Shown piece by piece: positions 1-9,110 of a DNA stretch of 64,000 bases (the first letter of the stretch is position 1; each line of letters opens with the position of its first letter). Below the pieces are notes generated by a model. That model was given only the letters and a program-made list of their open reading frames with translations. It was not told the DNA's origin and ran no database searches. The stretch lies in the NCBI RefSeq assembly GCF_003402475.1, contig NZ_BFAB01000001.1, forward strand, positions 603,335 to 667,334, in the 5' to 3' direction. Source of the stretch: Mycobacterium sp. MFM001 (GTDB taxonomy: Bacteria; Actinomycetota; Actinomycetes; Mycobacteriales; Mycobacteriaceae). A program made the translations under genes and the position numbers.

Positions 1-27
1 GTGCAACAACTCCACGTTCGAGGCCGG

Positions 28-3000
28 TCAGGGCTTGATACGGATCTGCCCGGGCGACCACCAGCCGGTCCGGGTCGCGGTGCCCAGGTCGAGCTGGGCC
101 GGATGCGCGTTGACGATCGTGTCGAACTTACGCAGCGACCCCCAGTCGCGGCCCCAGTCCCGTGACAGGTAGGTGGCCATCACGTGCGCACGCAGCAGCA
201 CGTCGGTGATGCCAAGCAGGCCGCCGTTGACGCCGTCTTCCCAGGTGTCGGTGTCCTGCTTCTTGGCGGTGTAGTCCGGGGTGATCCGGAACTTCGGGAT
301 GTCGGTGACACCGTTGGCGTGCAGCATCGGCTGCTGGCACGGGAAGGCCAGCCCGACCGCCCAGTCCATCAGCACCGGCTGCGACGACCCGACGTACTCC
401 TGCAGCGAGCGCAACTCCGGCACCCGCGGCGGGGTCACCGCGATCCAGTCCTCCGGCGTCAGCGACAGATCGTCGGCCACCACCCGGACCGCCACCGCGT
501 CGGCCGGGATATCGGAGCGGGCGAACCGAAGGTTGCGCCATGCCTTGGGCTGTTCGCCGTACAGGTCGTAGGGCACCAGCCGCCCCGCCGGTGCCAGATC
601 GGCCCGCGCGTACTCCAGCACGACCGTCTGCCCGTCGGTGTGTCCGTGTAGCACGCTGTTGCCGGCGATCTTGCCCGCGGCCGTCACGACCACCAGCGGA
701 TGCGCGTCGTCGCGCTTGGGCAGCTGATACCAGGCCGAGGTGAGCCGGCTCTCCTGCTGCGGGCCCGTCGTGTAACTGCCGGCCAGCGGAACCCGGGCGG
801 GGTCAAGACCGTAGGGCAGCGGCACCGTCGAGCCGTTGATGCCCGGCGTCTTCAGCTTGGTCGGGGCATCCCAGTCGTAGTCGACGCCAGGCTGCGGCGG
901 GCTGGCCATCCGAATCGCCTCGGCCACAGTGTGTTCCGGCACACCGCTCGAGGTGAAGCCGACAGGGGTCACTCCGCCTAATGGACCAAGCGAACCGTAG
1001 TCGCCGGGCAGTGCGGGCATGAAGCCGTCGTTGGCGTCGGGCTCGACCAGCACGTCGTCGGCCAGCCCGCAGCCGCCGGTGAAGGCCCGCAGGTTGGCCC
1101 AGCCGTTGGAGTAGGTGGGATATTGGCGCACGATCCCGGCGACCATCGACGCGACGAACACGCACACCATGAAGCCCGCCGCGATCGGCACCGGCGCGGC
1201 GGTCAGCGCGCGGCCCAGCCGGCCCTCCCCGCGGTCGCGGGGCGCGAAGTGCAACCAGGCGGCATACAGCGCGGTCAGCGCAAACAGCACGAAAAAGATT
1301 GTGCTGACCGTAATTCCGTCGATCTTGGGCATCGTGCTGTTGAACGGCACGCCGTAGCTCGACACGTACCACCAGCCGTTGGTGGTGGCGAAGCACAACG
1401 CCAGCAAGAAGAACACCGCCGCCACGAACCCCATCCGGTTGCGTGACCAGCGCAGCACCTTGGGAGAAACCAGCACCGTCGTCAGTGCCGCCATCGCCGC
1501 ACCGACCGCGGCGAACAGCCCGAAGTGGTGCACCCACTTGGTGGGGGTGAACATCAGGAAGAACATGGTGCCGAAGATGACACCCATCAGGCGCCACGCC
1601 GGGCCGCGGGCCACACCCGGAACCCGCTTGCGGCGCAACATGATAAACAGCGCGGCGAGCAGACACAGGAATGTGATCAGGAAGCCGAACCGCCGCGACA
1701 GCGAGCCGTCGACAGTGGGCAGGATCAGGTAGTAGTAGCGCAGGTTCTCGGTGTACCAGGCCTGGCTAGGCCCGATCGCGCCGCGAATCCTGGTGGCCTC
1801 GAACACCGTTGACAACGTCTGGTCGGCGAACACCACCGGCAGGATCACGAAGCCGGCTGCCAGCAGCGGCGCCACCAACGGCCAGGTGCCGACCAGACGA
1901 TGCCGTCGCACCAGGATCCGCAGGATCGGGCGACCACCGGCCACCAACGCGGCCACCGCGATCAGACCGGTGGGCTGAATCCCGAGCGTGAACGCGGCGG
2001 CGACGATCGCCAGCGCCGCGGGCGTCATCCGGCCCGAGTACATCGACCGCTCGATCAGCACATAGGTGATCAGCGACCCCACCGCGATGATGCCTTCGGG
2101 CCGCAGACCGTTGTTGAACGGCATCCACGCCGCCAGCAGCACCAGGCCCGCCGCCCACAGCGCGGCCCTGCTCGACGCCACCGCCGGCCCCAGTCGGGGC
2201 AGCACCTCGCGGGATAGCAGCAGCCAGCACACCAGCCCGGCGACCAAGTCCGGCAACCGAATCCAGATGCTCTGGTCGCTGACATGGGTCATCAGTGCCA
2301 GCAGGTTGTAGTACCAGCCGAACGGGTCCTCCGGGCTGCCGAACCAGCGGAAGTAGTTGGACATGTAGCCGGCGTGGTCGGCAACACGGGCCATGCCCAG
2401 GATGTAGCCGTCGTCCGAGGAGTTCGCCCCGATCACATGCCAGAGCAGGAAGACGAAGATCACCGTGGCGTCGGCCAAACTGAAACCGTGCCAGCGGCCG
2501 GGGATCAGCCGGCGCATCCGGCGGCCGTCCATCCGGTCCAGTCGCCACAGCGCGATCAGCGCGACGATGGTCGACGCGATCGCCAGCACGATCGCGGTCA
2601 GCTTCAAAACCGTTGGCTTGGTGGAGAATCGGGTGTCGATCGTCGCCGACATCCGCAGCTCGGGCGGCGCCGGACCGGTCAGGTCGGTGAACACCCCGAC
2701 GATCTGCGGGCGCAAGTTGGGGTCAGGGAAGCCCTGCGGCTGTCCGGGCGGCCCGGGCAACCCGACGAAGGTGGCGAACGTGCCCTTGTGCGTCGAGGTG
2801 ATCTCGATGCGCTGACAGTAGCCTGCCTGGCTGCGCGCGACGCTGGCGATCACCACGTTGCGGTCGGTGACGTCGACGCGCTGACTGCTGACGTTGACGA
2901 ACAGGCCCTGCAGCGCGGCGTCCTTGCCCTGTTTGGGCGCGGTGCCCAGCACCAGCCCGCCCTTCGGGGGCATCGCGTTCACCACGGAGCACGGCACAGT

Positions 3001-3210
3001 CACCGTCACCGCGACCGGCGTCTGCGAAATCAGCGGCGCCGTAACGTTTGTGAACTGCCCCTGTTGCGGCCAATTCAGGGTCGCGGTGGTCTGCACGACG
3101 GGCAGGAGCGGCGTCGCGACCGACAGCACGAAGCCGATCAGCCCGGCGATCGCCGCCACCCAGCGCGCCACCTGTACGTCGCGGGCCGTGGAGTCCTGGG
3201 TCATCGTCAT
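28..3210 (-). CDS. embB: Arabinosyltransferase EmbB
   Basis: EmbB adds arabinofuranose from decaprenyl-phosphoryl-arabinose to the growing arabinan of arabinogalactan and is the main target of ethambutol. The 1060-residue protein has an N-terminal membrane segment (about 17-37), a periplasmic domain, a multi-spanning core and a large C-terminal periplasmic domain, as in GT-C family 53 enzymes. The tandem Asp of the GT-C signature is at 266-267 (SSDDGY), and the downstream GYMSNYF puts Met283 at the place of M. tuberculosis Met306. M. tuberculosis EmbB is 1098 residues. The ATG overlaps the embA stop (ATGA), so the two genes are translationally coupled. A second in-frame ATG lies two codons downstream. 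Confidence 0.96.
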   Translation of the reverse strand: MTMTQDSTARDVQVARWVAAIAGLIGFVLSVATPLLPVVQTTATLNWPQQGQFTNVTAPLISQTPVAVTVTVPCSVVNAMPPKGGLVLGTAPKQGKDAALQGLFVNVSSQRVDVTDRNVVIASVARSQAGYCQRIEITSTHKGTFATFVGLPGPPGQPQGFPDPNLRPQIVGVFTDLTGPAPPELRMSATIDTRFSTKPTVLKLTAIVLAIASTIVALIALWRLDRMDGRRMRRLIPGRWHGFSLADATVIFVFLLWHVIGANSSDDGYILGMARVADHAGYMSNYFRWFGSPEDPFGWYYNLLALMTHVSDQSIWIRLPDLVAGLVCWLLLSREVLPRLGPAVASSRAALWAAGLVLLAAWMPFNNGLRPEGIIAVGSLITYVLIERSMYSGRMTPAALAIVAAAFTLGIQPTGLIAVAALVAGGRPILRILVRRHRLVGTWPLVAPLLAAGFVILPVVFADQTLSTVFEATRIRGAIGPSQAWYTENLRYYYLILPTVDGSLSRRFGFLITFLCLLAALFIMLRRKRVPGVARGPAWRLMGVIFGTMFFLMFTPTKWVHHFGLFAAVGAAMAALTTVLVSPKVLRWSRNRMGFVAAVFFLLALCFATTNGWWYVSSYGVPFNSTMPKIDGITVSTIFFVLFALTALYAAWLHFAPRDRGEGRLGRALTAAPVPIAAGFMVCVFVASMVAGIVRQYPTYSNGWANLRAFTGGCGLADDVLVEPDANDGFMPALPGDYGSLGPLGGVTPVGFTSSGVPEHTVAEAIRMASPPQPGVDYDWDAPTKLKTPGINGSTVPLPYGLDPARVPLAGSYTTGPQQESRLTSAWYQLPKRDDAHPLVVVTAAGKIAGNSVLHGHTDGQTVVLEYARADLAPAGRLVPYDLYGEQPKAWRNLRFARSDIPADAVAVRVVADDLSLTPEDWIAVTPPRVPELRSLQEYVGSSQPVLMDWAVGLAFPCQQPMLHANGVTDIPKFRITPDYTAKKQDTDTWEDGVNGGLLGITDVLLRAHVMATYLSRDWGRDWGSLRKFDTIVNAHPAQLDLGTATRTGWWSPGQIRIKP

Positions 3211-6200
3211 GGCAGTGCTCGAATCGGTCCTTGTCGGCTCCAGCCGTAGACGGTGACGGTGCCCTGCTCGATCGCGGCATTCGGCGCCTGGTCAGTCGGC
3301 ACGAAGCGGTGGTAGGCCTCCACCGAGCCCCAGTCCCGGTACCAGTCGTCGCGCAGGTAGGTCGGGATCGTGGAGGTCCACAGCAGCGCGGTGGTGAACA
3401 GGAACGGCCCGCCGTCCTCGGCCGACTGCCACAGGTTCGACGACGCGGCCGTCTGTTTGTGGTCGGGAAGGATCCGGTAGTCCGGAAGTTCCGCCACGCC
3501 AAGGTGTTCGGAGAACGGCCGCTGGCAGGGGAAGTTCGCGGCGGTTGCGATGTCCATCAGCACCGGGGCCTGCGACCCGATCAGCTGCTGCAGGGTTTGC
3601 AGCACCGGAACCCGGGGCGGGGTGAACGCGAACCACTGCTCGGAGCTCAGGTTGGGGTCGTAGGCGACGATGCGTGCGGCGTTGGCCTCCGGCGGGGCCG
3701 TCGTCAACGGGAATCGCAGGTTGCGCCACGCCGGCTGCGGGCCGAGGTCGATCGGATACACCTGGCCCAAAGGTTGCGTGCTGCCGTCCGGCCGAGTGAC
3801 GCCCCATTCCAGTTTCAGCTGTTGGCCGTAAGAGAAGTCGCCGTCCTCTTTGTAGGACCAGATCGCGCCGGCGGCGGAGACGACGACGAGCGGCCGGTCC
3901 GGGGTGCGCGGCGGAAGCTGGTACCACGCCGAGGTGGCGGTGGCGGCCAGGCTGTTCTCGCCGTAGCTGCCCATCACCGGAGTGCGGGCCGGGTCCAGGC
4001 CGAACGGCAGCGCCGCCCGCGAACCGTTCACCCCGACCGCGCCGTACCCGCCAGCGGTGCCGGCTGAGTCGCTGATCGCGGCATTCGGCTTGTTGGGGGA
4101 GGCGTCGGAGTTGACCAGGCCGGGCTTGGACACCACCGGATCCGACTGCAGGTCCTTGCCGACGCCGTTGGGGCTGAAGCCAATTGGATTGACGCCGCCC
4201 AGCGGACCCGCCGGCCCGTATTGTTGTCCCGGAAATGGTTGCAGCAGACCGGCATTGGTGTCCGGTTCGGCCAGCACGTCGTCGGCCATCGCGCAACTGG
4301 TATCCGACAGGCCGGATTTCAGCGCGGCGAGGTTGGCCTTGGCGGTGGTGTACATCGGATAGCGGACCGCGGCGGCTTTGGCCATCGAGCCCACTTCGGC
4401 CAGCACCATGATCGCCGCCACCACCAGCAGTGGGGTCGAGGCCAGGATGCGGTTGCGGCGGGTGGGCTGGATCTCGGTGTGCCCGGCGTAGTCCATCCGG
4501 AAGTGCTGCCAGGCCGCCAGCAGGCCGGTCGCGATCGACGCCGCCAGGAACATCGACGTCACCGGGTGACTCGCGATGACCGGCTGGATGTCGAACCACG
4601 GCACCCCGTAGTTGCCGACGTAGAACCAGCCGTTGATCCCCGACGTTGCCCAGGCCAGCACGAACAGCAGCCCGGTGATGTACAGGGTCAGGTTGCGGCG
4701 GCTGTGCAGGCCGACCCGGGCGAACGCGAACCCGGTGACCGCGCCCAGCGCGCCGGCCAGCCCGGCGAACGCGCCGAACTGCACCGCCCACTTCGTCGGC
4801 GTGAAGGTCAGGAGCAGGAGCCCCGCCGCGGTGGTGCCGATCAGCCGCCACACCGCGCCGCTGGCCAGGCCCGCCACCCGGCCGCGTCGCAGCAGCACGA
4901 CCAGCGCGCCGAACAGACAGAAAAACAGCACCAGCCACGCGAAGCGCCGGGTCATCGACCCGTCGGCGTTGCTCTCCACCGTGACGAAGTAGTAGCGCAG
5001 CCACTCCTGGTACCACGCGATCGTCGGGCCCACTTTGTACTTGATGCGCGCCGACTCACCGACGGTGGCCAGCGTCTGCGACCGGAATACCACGACGGTG
5101 ATCAGCGACAGCGATGCCGTCAACACCGCAAGCGGCGCCAGGAGCCCGTCGACCGGTCGGCGCGTCGCGATCATCCGGGCGATCGCCCGGGCGCCGGTGA
5201 GCAGCGCGGCCACGGCGATCAGCCCCTGCGGCGCCAGCGTCGCGGTCAGCATCGCGACGATGATCGCCAGCGCCGCGGGGACCAGCCGCCGGGTCGCGAT
5301 CGCGCTCTCCACCAGCGACCAGGTGGCGATCACGCCCAGTGCGATCAGGGGCTCGGGCCGCAGGCCGTTGTTGAACGGCAGCCAGGCGGCCAAAAACACC
5401 GCGCCGGCGGTCCATACCGCGACACGGTTGGATGCCAAACCGCCCTTGCCCGGGCCGAGTCGGCGCAGCACGTATCGGCTGATGATCAGCCAGCAGACGA
5501 TGCCGGCCAGGGTGGCGGGCAGCCGCATCCACACCCCGGCCGTGCTCACCGTGGCCAGGTGCGCCAAAACCGCCGGATACCAGTCGAACGGCGCCTCGGT
5601 GGTCCCGAAGAACCGGTAGTAGTTGGCCAGGTAGCCAGCCTGCCGGGAGACCCGGGCGATGGTGAGGTTGTAGCCGTCGTCGGAGGACGTGGCGCCGATG
5701 ACGTGCCACAACAACAGGGCGCCGACGACGCCGATGTCGGCGAGCCAGGTGGCGATCCCCGCCCGCCAGAAATGCCGCCAGTTACGAGGGGCGCGACGGC
5801 CGGATTGCCGGTCCAGAACCCCCAGCGCGACGATCGCGGCGAGCACCGACAGTGCGCCCAGACCCATCACGGCCTTCTTCAGCATGGTCGGGGCGGTGAT
5901 GAAGCGGGTGTCGATGTCGACGCGGACCGACAGCCCCGGTTGGGCGGGCACCTTGAGGTCGGTGAAGACGCCACCGACCTGCGGCTTCTTCTCGGGCGCC
6001 AGTTTGCCGGCCGCGCCGGGGATCCCGACGAAGTCGGCGTTTGCTCCGCCGGCGTCGCCCCAGAGATGCAGGACGCTGCAGGCGCCGGCGGCGATGGCGG
6101 CGCGGGGCGCTACCGCGGCCACCGTGTCGCGGAACGCGACGACGACGGTGTCCTTGTTGGCGCGGACGAACAGCCCGTTCTTGCCGGTCTCGAACCCGTC

Positions 6201-6482
6201 GGACGGCAGCGTCGAGAGCACCAGACCGCCGGCGGCGGGCAGGGTGGCGATCGCCGGGCAGGGAATGGAGATGTCGAGCGCCCGTGGCGCGCCGGATACC
6301 AGTGGCGCGGTGATGTCGGTGACGTGGCCGTCTTTGGTGCCCTGCGGCCAGAGAATCGTCGCGGTGGTCTGCTTGACCGGAAGCAACGGGACGATGCCGC
6401 AGAGAAGTACCCCCGCAATTCCCGCGACGACGGCGATGAGCCGCGCGATCCGCTGCGTCGATCGCTCGTCGTCGTGGGGCAC
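3207..6482 (-). CDS. embA: Arabinosyltransferase EmbA
   Basis: EmbA pairs with EmbB to form the terminal branched arabinan of arabinogalactan. I chose the GTG at 6482 because the resulting N-terminus ([15 protein letters not shown]) matches the M. tuberculosis EmbA start and gives 1091 residues against 1094. The open frame continues upstream to 6689, but that part runs into the divergent neighbour and looks non-coding. The GT-C tandem Asp is at 268-269 (SSDDGY). Unlike in M. tuberculosis, embC is not directly upstream; a divergent membrane-protein gene starts 74 bp away. A minus-strand TACGAT at 6491-6496, 8 nt before the GTG, is a candidate -10 element for a dedicated embAB promoter. Confidence 0.96.
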   Translation of the reverse strand: MPHDDERSTQRIARLIAVVAGIAGVLLCGIVPLLPVKQTTATILWPQGTKDGHVTDITAPLVSGAPRALDISIPCPAIATLPAAGGLVLSTLPSDGFETGKNGLFVRANKDTVVVAFRDTVAAVAPRAAIAAGACSVLHLWGDAGGANADFVGIPGAAGKLAPEKKPQVGGVFTDLKVPAQPGLSVRVDIDTRFITAPTMLKKAVMGLGALSVLAAIVALGVLDRQSGRRAPRNWRHFWRAGIATWLADIGVVGALLLWHVIGATSSDDGYNLTIARVSRQAGYLANYYRFFGTTEAPFDWYPAVLAHLATVSTAGVWMRLPATLAGIVCWLIISRYVLRRLGPGKGGLASNRVAVWTAGAVFLAAWLPFNNGLRPEPLIALGVIATWSLVESAIATRRLVPAALAIIVAMLTATLAPQGLIAVAALLTGARAIARMIATRRPVDGLLAPLAVLTASLSLITVVVFRSQTLATVGESARIKYKVGPTIAWYQEWLRYYFVTVESNADGSMTRRFAWLVLFFCLFGALVVLLRRGRVAGLASGAVWRLIGTTAAGLLLLTFTPTKWAVQFGAFAGLAGALGAVTGFAFARVGLHSRRNLTLYITGLLFVLAWATSGINGWFYVGNYGVPWFDIQPVIASHPVTSMFLAASIATGLLAAWQHFRMDYAGHTEIQPTRRNRILASTPLLVVAAIMVLAEVGSMAKAAAVRYPMYTTAKANLAALKSGLSDTSCAMADDVLAEPDTNAGLLQPFPGQQYGPAGPLGGVNPIGFSPNGVGKDLQSDPVVSKPGLVNSDASPNKPNAAISDSAGTAGGYGAVGVNGSRAALPFGLDPARTPVMGSYGENSLAATATSAWYQLPPRTPDRPLVVVSAAGAIWSYKEDGDFSYGQQLKLEWGVTRPDGSTQPLGQVYPIDLGPQPAWRNLRFPLTTAPPEANAARIVAYDPNLSSEQWFAFTPPRVPVLQTLQQLIGSQAPVLMDIATAANFPCQRPFSEHLGVAELPDYRILPDHKQTAASSNLWQSAEDGGPFLFTTALLWTSTIPTYLRDDWYRDWGSVEAYHRFVPTDQAPNAAIEQGTVTVYGWSRQGPIRALP

Positions 6483-6544
6483 GAGGGTCGATCGTAGGCG
6501 ACCGTCCGGCGATGATGCTGCCCGGAGCGGCGGATTACCGGCGA

Positions 6545-6550
6545 TAAACT
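6545..6550 (+). promoter_or_regulatory. Candidate -10 box for a leaderless transcript
   Basis: TAAACT fits the mycobacterial -10 pattern TANNNT and ends exactly 6 nt before the GTG at 6557. This spacing puts the transcription start at or next to the start codon, and no Shine-Dalgarno sequence is visible. Inferred from sequence only. Confidence 0.55.
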
Positions 6551-6556
6551 CCGAAC

Positions 6557-7387
6557 GTGACCGACCCGCACGCGAGTCATGTTTCGCCGGCCGACCAAGC
6601 GAACGACAGAGCCAGGCAGAACCGAATACTAAGAAGGCTTGCTCTTTCTTTGTTGGGCGGCGGCACAGCTTTGTGTGCGGGTGGGGCACTCATCGCTGGG
6701 CTTCACGGCAAATACCTGCTCGCCGGACTGCTTGTGGGCTTGGCGGTCTTTTGGCTCATCCCGTTTTTTCAGTGGCTGTACATGGCAAGGTTCGTACCTC
6801 GCGGAACGGCGGACCCGACGGGAACCACACTCCGCCCCGATCGCCGCTTCGACATCCTTGCCGCTGTGTTGCTGGTGGTCGGAGCCGTCGTCTGGGGATC
6901 TTGGGCTGTTCTGGGGTACTTGGGTGTATTGCTTGTCGGCGTCCCTGAAGAAATACGACGGGTGTATCTCTCCATTTCCGCTGCCACCGCGGTGGTGTGC
7001 GCCGTTTTTGTGTGGTTGACCATCAAACGCCGCGGCGGAGGCTACCTGCAACTGTCCCCGCGGGGATTCGTGTTCGCGCAGGGCCTTTGGGCGCAGAAGG
7101 GTGAGTGGTCGGACGTCACCGAAGTCAGCGATGTGTCTCCGGTGCGGTCGTACGGTCGGGGTCCGTTCAAACTCACTTTCGCCCATGCGTACGCGTTGTG
7201 CCCCATCACCATGGCGATGGCTAACGGTAGAACTCCGTCGGTGAAGCAGGCAGGTTGGTACGCCACCGATGGCGACGCACTCCGCGAGCTGGTGCGATTC
7301 TATTGGCGTCACCCGGAGTACCGGGTGGAGTTGACCGACGACCGGGGTCTGCGGCGGTTGCAGGAGGCCCGTTTTGAGCTTGGTTGA
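6557..7387 (+). CDS. Four-helix membrane protein of unknown function
   Basis: I do not recognise this 276-residue protein. It has two hydrophobic hairpins (about 27-75 and 97-155) and then a soluble C-terminal half rich in aromatic and basic residues ([27 protein letters not shown]). That half resembles the PH-like domains that follow membrane segments in small bacterial membrane proteins; this is inference. The GTG start is preceded by a -10-like TAAACT at 6 nt, which suggests leaderless translation. It is the first gene of the block that separates embA from embC and diverges from embA. Its bases look less GC-rich than the emb genes by eye, compatible with later acquisition. Confidence 0.75.
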   Translation: MTDPHASHVSPADQANDRARQNRILRRLALSLLGGGTALCAGGALIAGLHGKYLLAGLLVGLAVFWLIPFFQWLYMARFVPRGTADPTGTTLRPDRRFDILAAVLLVVGAVVWGSWAVLGYLGVLLVGVPEEIRRVYLSISAATAVVCAVFVWLTIKRRGGGYLQLSPRGFVFAQGLWAQKGEWSDVTEVSDVSPVRSYGRGPFKLTFAHAYALCPITMAMANGRTPSVKQAGWYATDGDALRELVRFYWRHPEYRVELTDDRGLRRLQEARFELG

Positions 7388-7484
7388 ATCCCAGGTGGCT
7401 TCGCGCGAATTTCGTGTGCAGTACCCATTCCACAGCTTGCTAGCCTGAGCGATAACCGCGTTAGCGTCTGACGATGGGATTGGC

Positions 7485-8219
7485 GTGGGCGACCTCAGAG
7501 ATATCTACGAGAGTTTCAACTTTTGGAAGGGTCTCGTCTACGACCACCCACAAGGCGTCAAGAAAGACACCGCGTGGTCGCTGACAGGAATCGGTGCTGA
7601 CTTCGTCGGTTTCACCCACACTATCGGCCTGCAGATCGGCGAAAAGCTGGAGGCCGCAATCCCGGAAGCCGCAGCGCTGCCCGTCATCCAGGGCGGTCTG
7701 TTGGCCATGATGGCAATGGCCAACACGCTCGGTTTCGGTGACCCGGAGACCGGGAACGGATTCGCCGAGGGCGCCAATGCGTTCAACCGCATCGGCGAAA
7801 CGCTGGGATCTACCCATCCACCGGACAGCTGGGAGGGGTCCGCGTCGGAAACATACGGCGAGCGAAACAAAGAGCAGCAGCAGCGCGCGGCCGAGATGGC
7901 GGAAAACGACAAGACGGTGAAGGAAGTCCTTCATCGTGAGGCCGAGCAGGTCGAGAAAACACGGGAAACACTAGACCACAACGCGACCGCGCTGACACTG
8001 TCCATCATCCCGGCGTTACTGGCACTCGCCATCCCGGTGGGCGGCGAAGTCGCTTCGATGGCCGTCCAAGTCGCTGCCGTCGCCGGAACAATTCCTCCCT
8101 GCGTTAAGGCGGTCACGCAGATGACTTCCGACGCTGCACACAATGCAACGTTGATCCGGCGGGCCGGGGCCGGATACGACCGCATCGCGTCCGACGCGCA
8201 TCCGACGGGCGCTGCGTAG
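7485..8219 (+). CDS. EspA-like ESX-1 secretion-associated protein
   Basis: This 244-residue protein resembles the N-terminal half of EspA/EspE, substrates co-secreted by the type VII ESX-1 system. The WEGSASETYGERN segment (W116, G118, Y124) corresponds to WLGSAADKYAGKN of EspA. It is followed by a long polar helix with QVEKTRETL, matching the EspA QTTRDIL segment, and then by a hydrophobic stretch at about 170-205. The long Gly/Ala-rich C-terminal part of EspA (392 residues) is absent. The start is a GTG. The next gene encodes an EspC-like partner, the same order as espA-espC and espE-espF. Role in secretion is inferred from family and pairing; no ESX machinery genes are in the window. Confidence 0.8.
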   Translation: MGDLRDIYESFNFWKGLVYDHPQGVKKDTAWSLTGIGADFVGFTHTIGLQIGEKLEAAIPEAAALPVIQGGLLAMMAMANTLGFGDPETGNGFAEGANAFNRIGETLGSTHPPDSWEGSASETYGERNKEQQQRAAEMAENDKTVKEVLHREAEQVEKTRETLDHNATALTLSIIPALLALAIPVGGEVASMAVQVAAVAGTIPPCVKAVTQMTSDAAHNATLIRRAGAGYDRIASDAHPTGAA

Positions 8220-8242
8220 TTCACCGCAGAAAGGAATTACAA

Positions 8243-8560
8243 ATGGGCGGCGAATTACAGGTCACTCCAGAGGATCTGCGCAAACTGTCGAGTCAGCACC
8301 GCCAAGTCGCCAGCGACGTCGCCTCGGCCGATATGGCGACCCGGGGTACCGGCATGAATGTCGGCAGCTCGCATGGTTTGGTTTGCTCGCTGACCAGTGC
8401 GGCGGTGTTGGCCGCCGAACTGTCCCGCACCAAGGCGGCCAAGGGCATGCAAGCGGTATCGCATGACCTTGCCGGGAAACTGGATTCAGCCGCTTCCCGC
8501 TACGACGTCACCGACCGGCAAGAAGGAAGCGACCTCGACAGGCAGATGCATCCGGGCTAG
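8243..8560 (+). CDS. EspC-like (DUF2580) ESX-1 secretion-associated protein
   Basis: This 105-residue protein matches the EspC/EspF family (about 103 residues in M. tuberculosis). Shared features are an N-terminal LQVTPEDLRKLSSQH helix, a central HGLVCS segment equivalent to HGPYCS in EspC, and a C-terminal helix ending in YDVTD (Y87-D91). The last is the YxxxD/E general secretion signal of type VII substrates. An AGAAAGGA ribosome site precedes the ATG. It lies 23 bp after the EspA-like gene in the same direction, so the two are probably co-expressed and co-dependent for secretion. It converges with the next gene with a 13 bp gap. Confidence 0.85.
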   Translation: MGGELQVTPEDLRKLSSQHRQVASDVASADMATRGTGMNVGSSHGLVCSLTSAAVLAAELSRTKAAKGMQAVSHDLAGKLDSAASRYDVTDRQEGSDLDRQMHPG

Positions 8561-8573
8561 TGCCGCCGCGCCG

Positions 8574-8801
8574 TCACTTCTTGCTGGGAATGACGATGAC
8601 AACGATCAGCGTGATGATGCTGAAAAACAGCCCCAGGATGCCCCATCCGAACGGGTTGCGACCCTTCATGCCGGCGATCAGCGCGCACACGATCGCGGCG
8701 ATGATGCTTCCGATGGCGACGAAAATCGCCTTGATGCCGCGAAGGATGATGCCCGCGGCTTGGGGGTCGGCCTGAGCGGCAAGCACCAGCGAGTGCAACA
8801 T
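8574..8801 (-). CDS. Small two-helix membrane protein
   Basis: This 75-residue protein has two hydrophobic helices (about 19-45 and 52-71) joined by a short basic loop (MKGRNPFGW) and ends in a lysine-rich tail. A GAAGG ribosome site lies 5 nt before the ATG. It follows the HdeA-like lipoprotein gene in the same direction after a 30 bp gap, so it is probably the last gene of the glgX transcript. I recognise no family and assign no function. Confidence 0.7.
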   Translation of the reverse strand: MLHSLVLAAQADPQAAGIILRGIKAIFVAIGSIIAAIVCALIAGMKGRNPFGWGILGLFFSIITLIVVIVIPSKK

Positions 8802-8831
8802 GCGAACCTTCTTTCAAAGATGCTCGGCTGA

Positions 8832-9110
8832 TCAGCCGTGCGGCGCCTCGGAGATCTTGCTGTCCTGCTTGCCGACCGTTTGGCAGTAGGTCGTCACAGA
8901 CAGGCGCGTCGTCGAGATCTGGAGTTCGCCGGGCTCAGATCCGTTCTTGTCCTTGAGCATCTTGCTGATCTCTTCGTTCTGCTTCTTCTCGTCCTGACTG
9001 GTGAAGTCCTTGCATTTGGTGTCGCCACCGGTGTTCACGACTTCAGAGGCGGAGCATCCACTGAACAACAATATGGTTACCGCGATCGCGGCGCATGCAA
9101 CGGGTTTCAT
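8832..9110 (-). CDS. HdeA-like small lipoprotein
   Basis: This 92-residue protein has a signal peptide that ends in a lipobox-like FSGC (Cys19), so it is probably a lipoprotein outside the plasma membrane. The mature part carries two cysteines (C33 and C76) that frame a helical, charge-rich domain (TKCKDF to TTYCQT). This spacing and the C-x-D-F start resemble HdeA, the acid-activated periplasmic chaperone, whose two cysteines form a disulfide. The family call is tentative. The ATG overlaps the glgX stop (ATGA), so it is coupled to glgX and should share its SigF-type promoter. Confidence 0.72.
   Translation of the reverse strand: MKPVACAAIAVTILLFSGCSASEVVNTGGDTKCKDFTSQDEKKQNEEISKMLKDKNGSEPGELQISTTRLSVTTYCQTVGKQDSKISEAPHG

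Noticed and set aside
4221..6497. 758-codon open frame on the plus strand opposite embA
   Set aside because: Composition is dominated by Arg, Gly, Gln and His runs typical of the antisense of GC-rich genes; embA on the other strand is a clear homologue.
6483..6689. N-terminal extension of embA to 6689
   Set aside because: Known EmbA starts at the residue encoded at 6482; the extension overlaps the divergent gene and has no signal or family match.
8574..8801. Third member of the Esp operon
   Set aside because: It is on the opposite strand and is a plain two-helix membrane protein without type VII signal.
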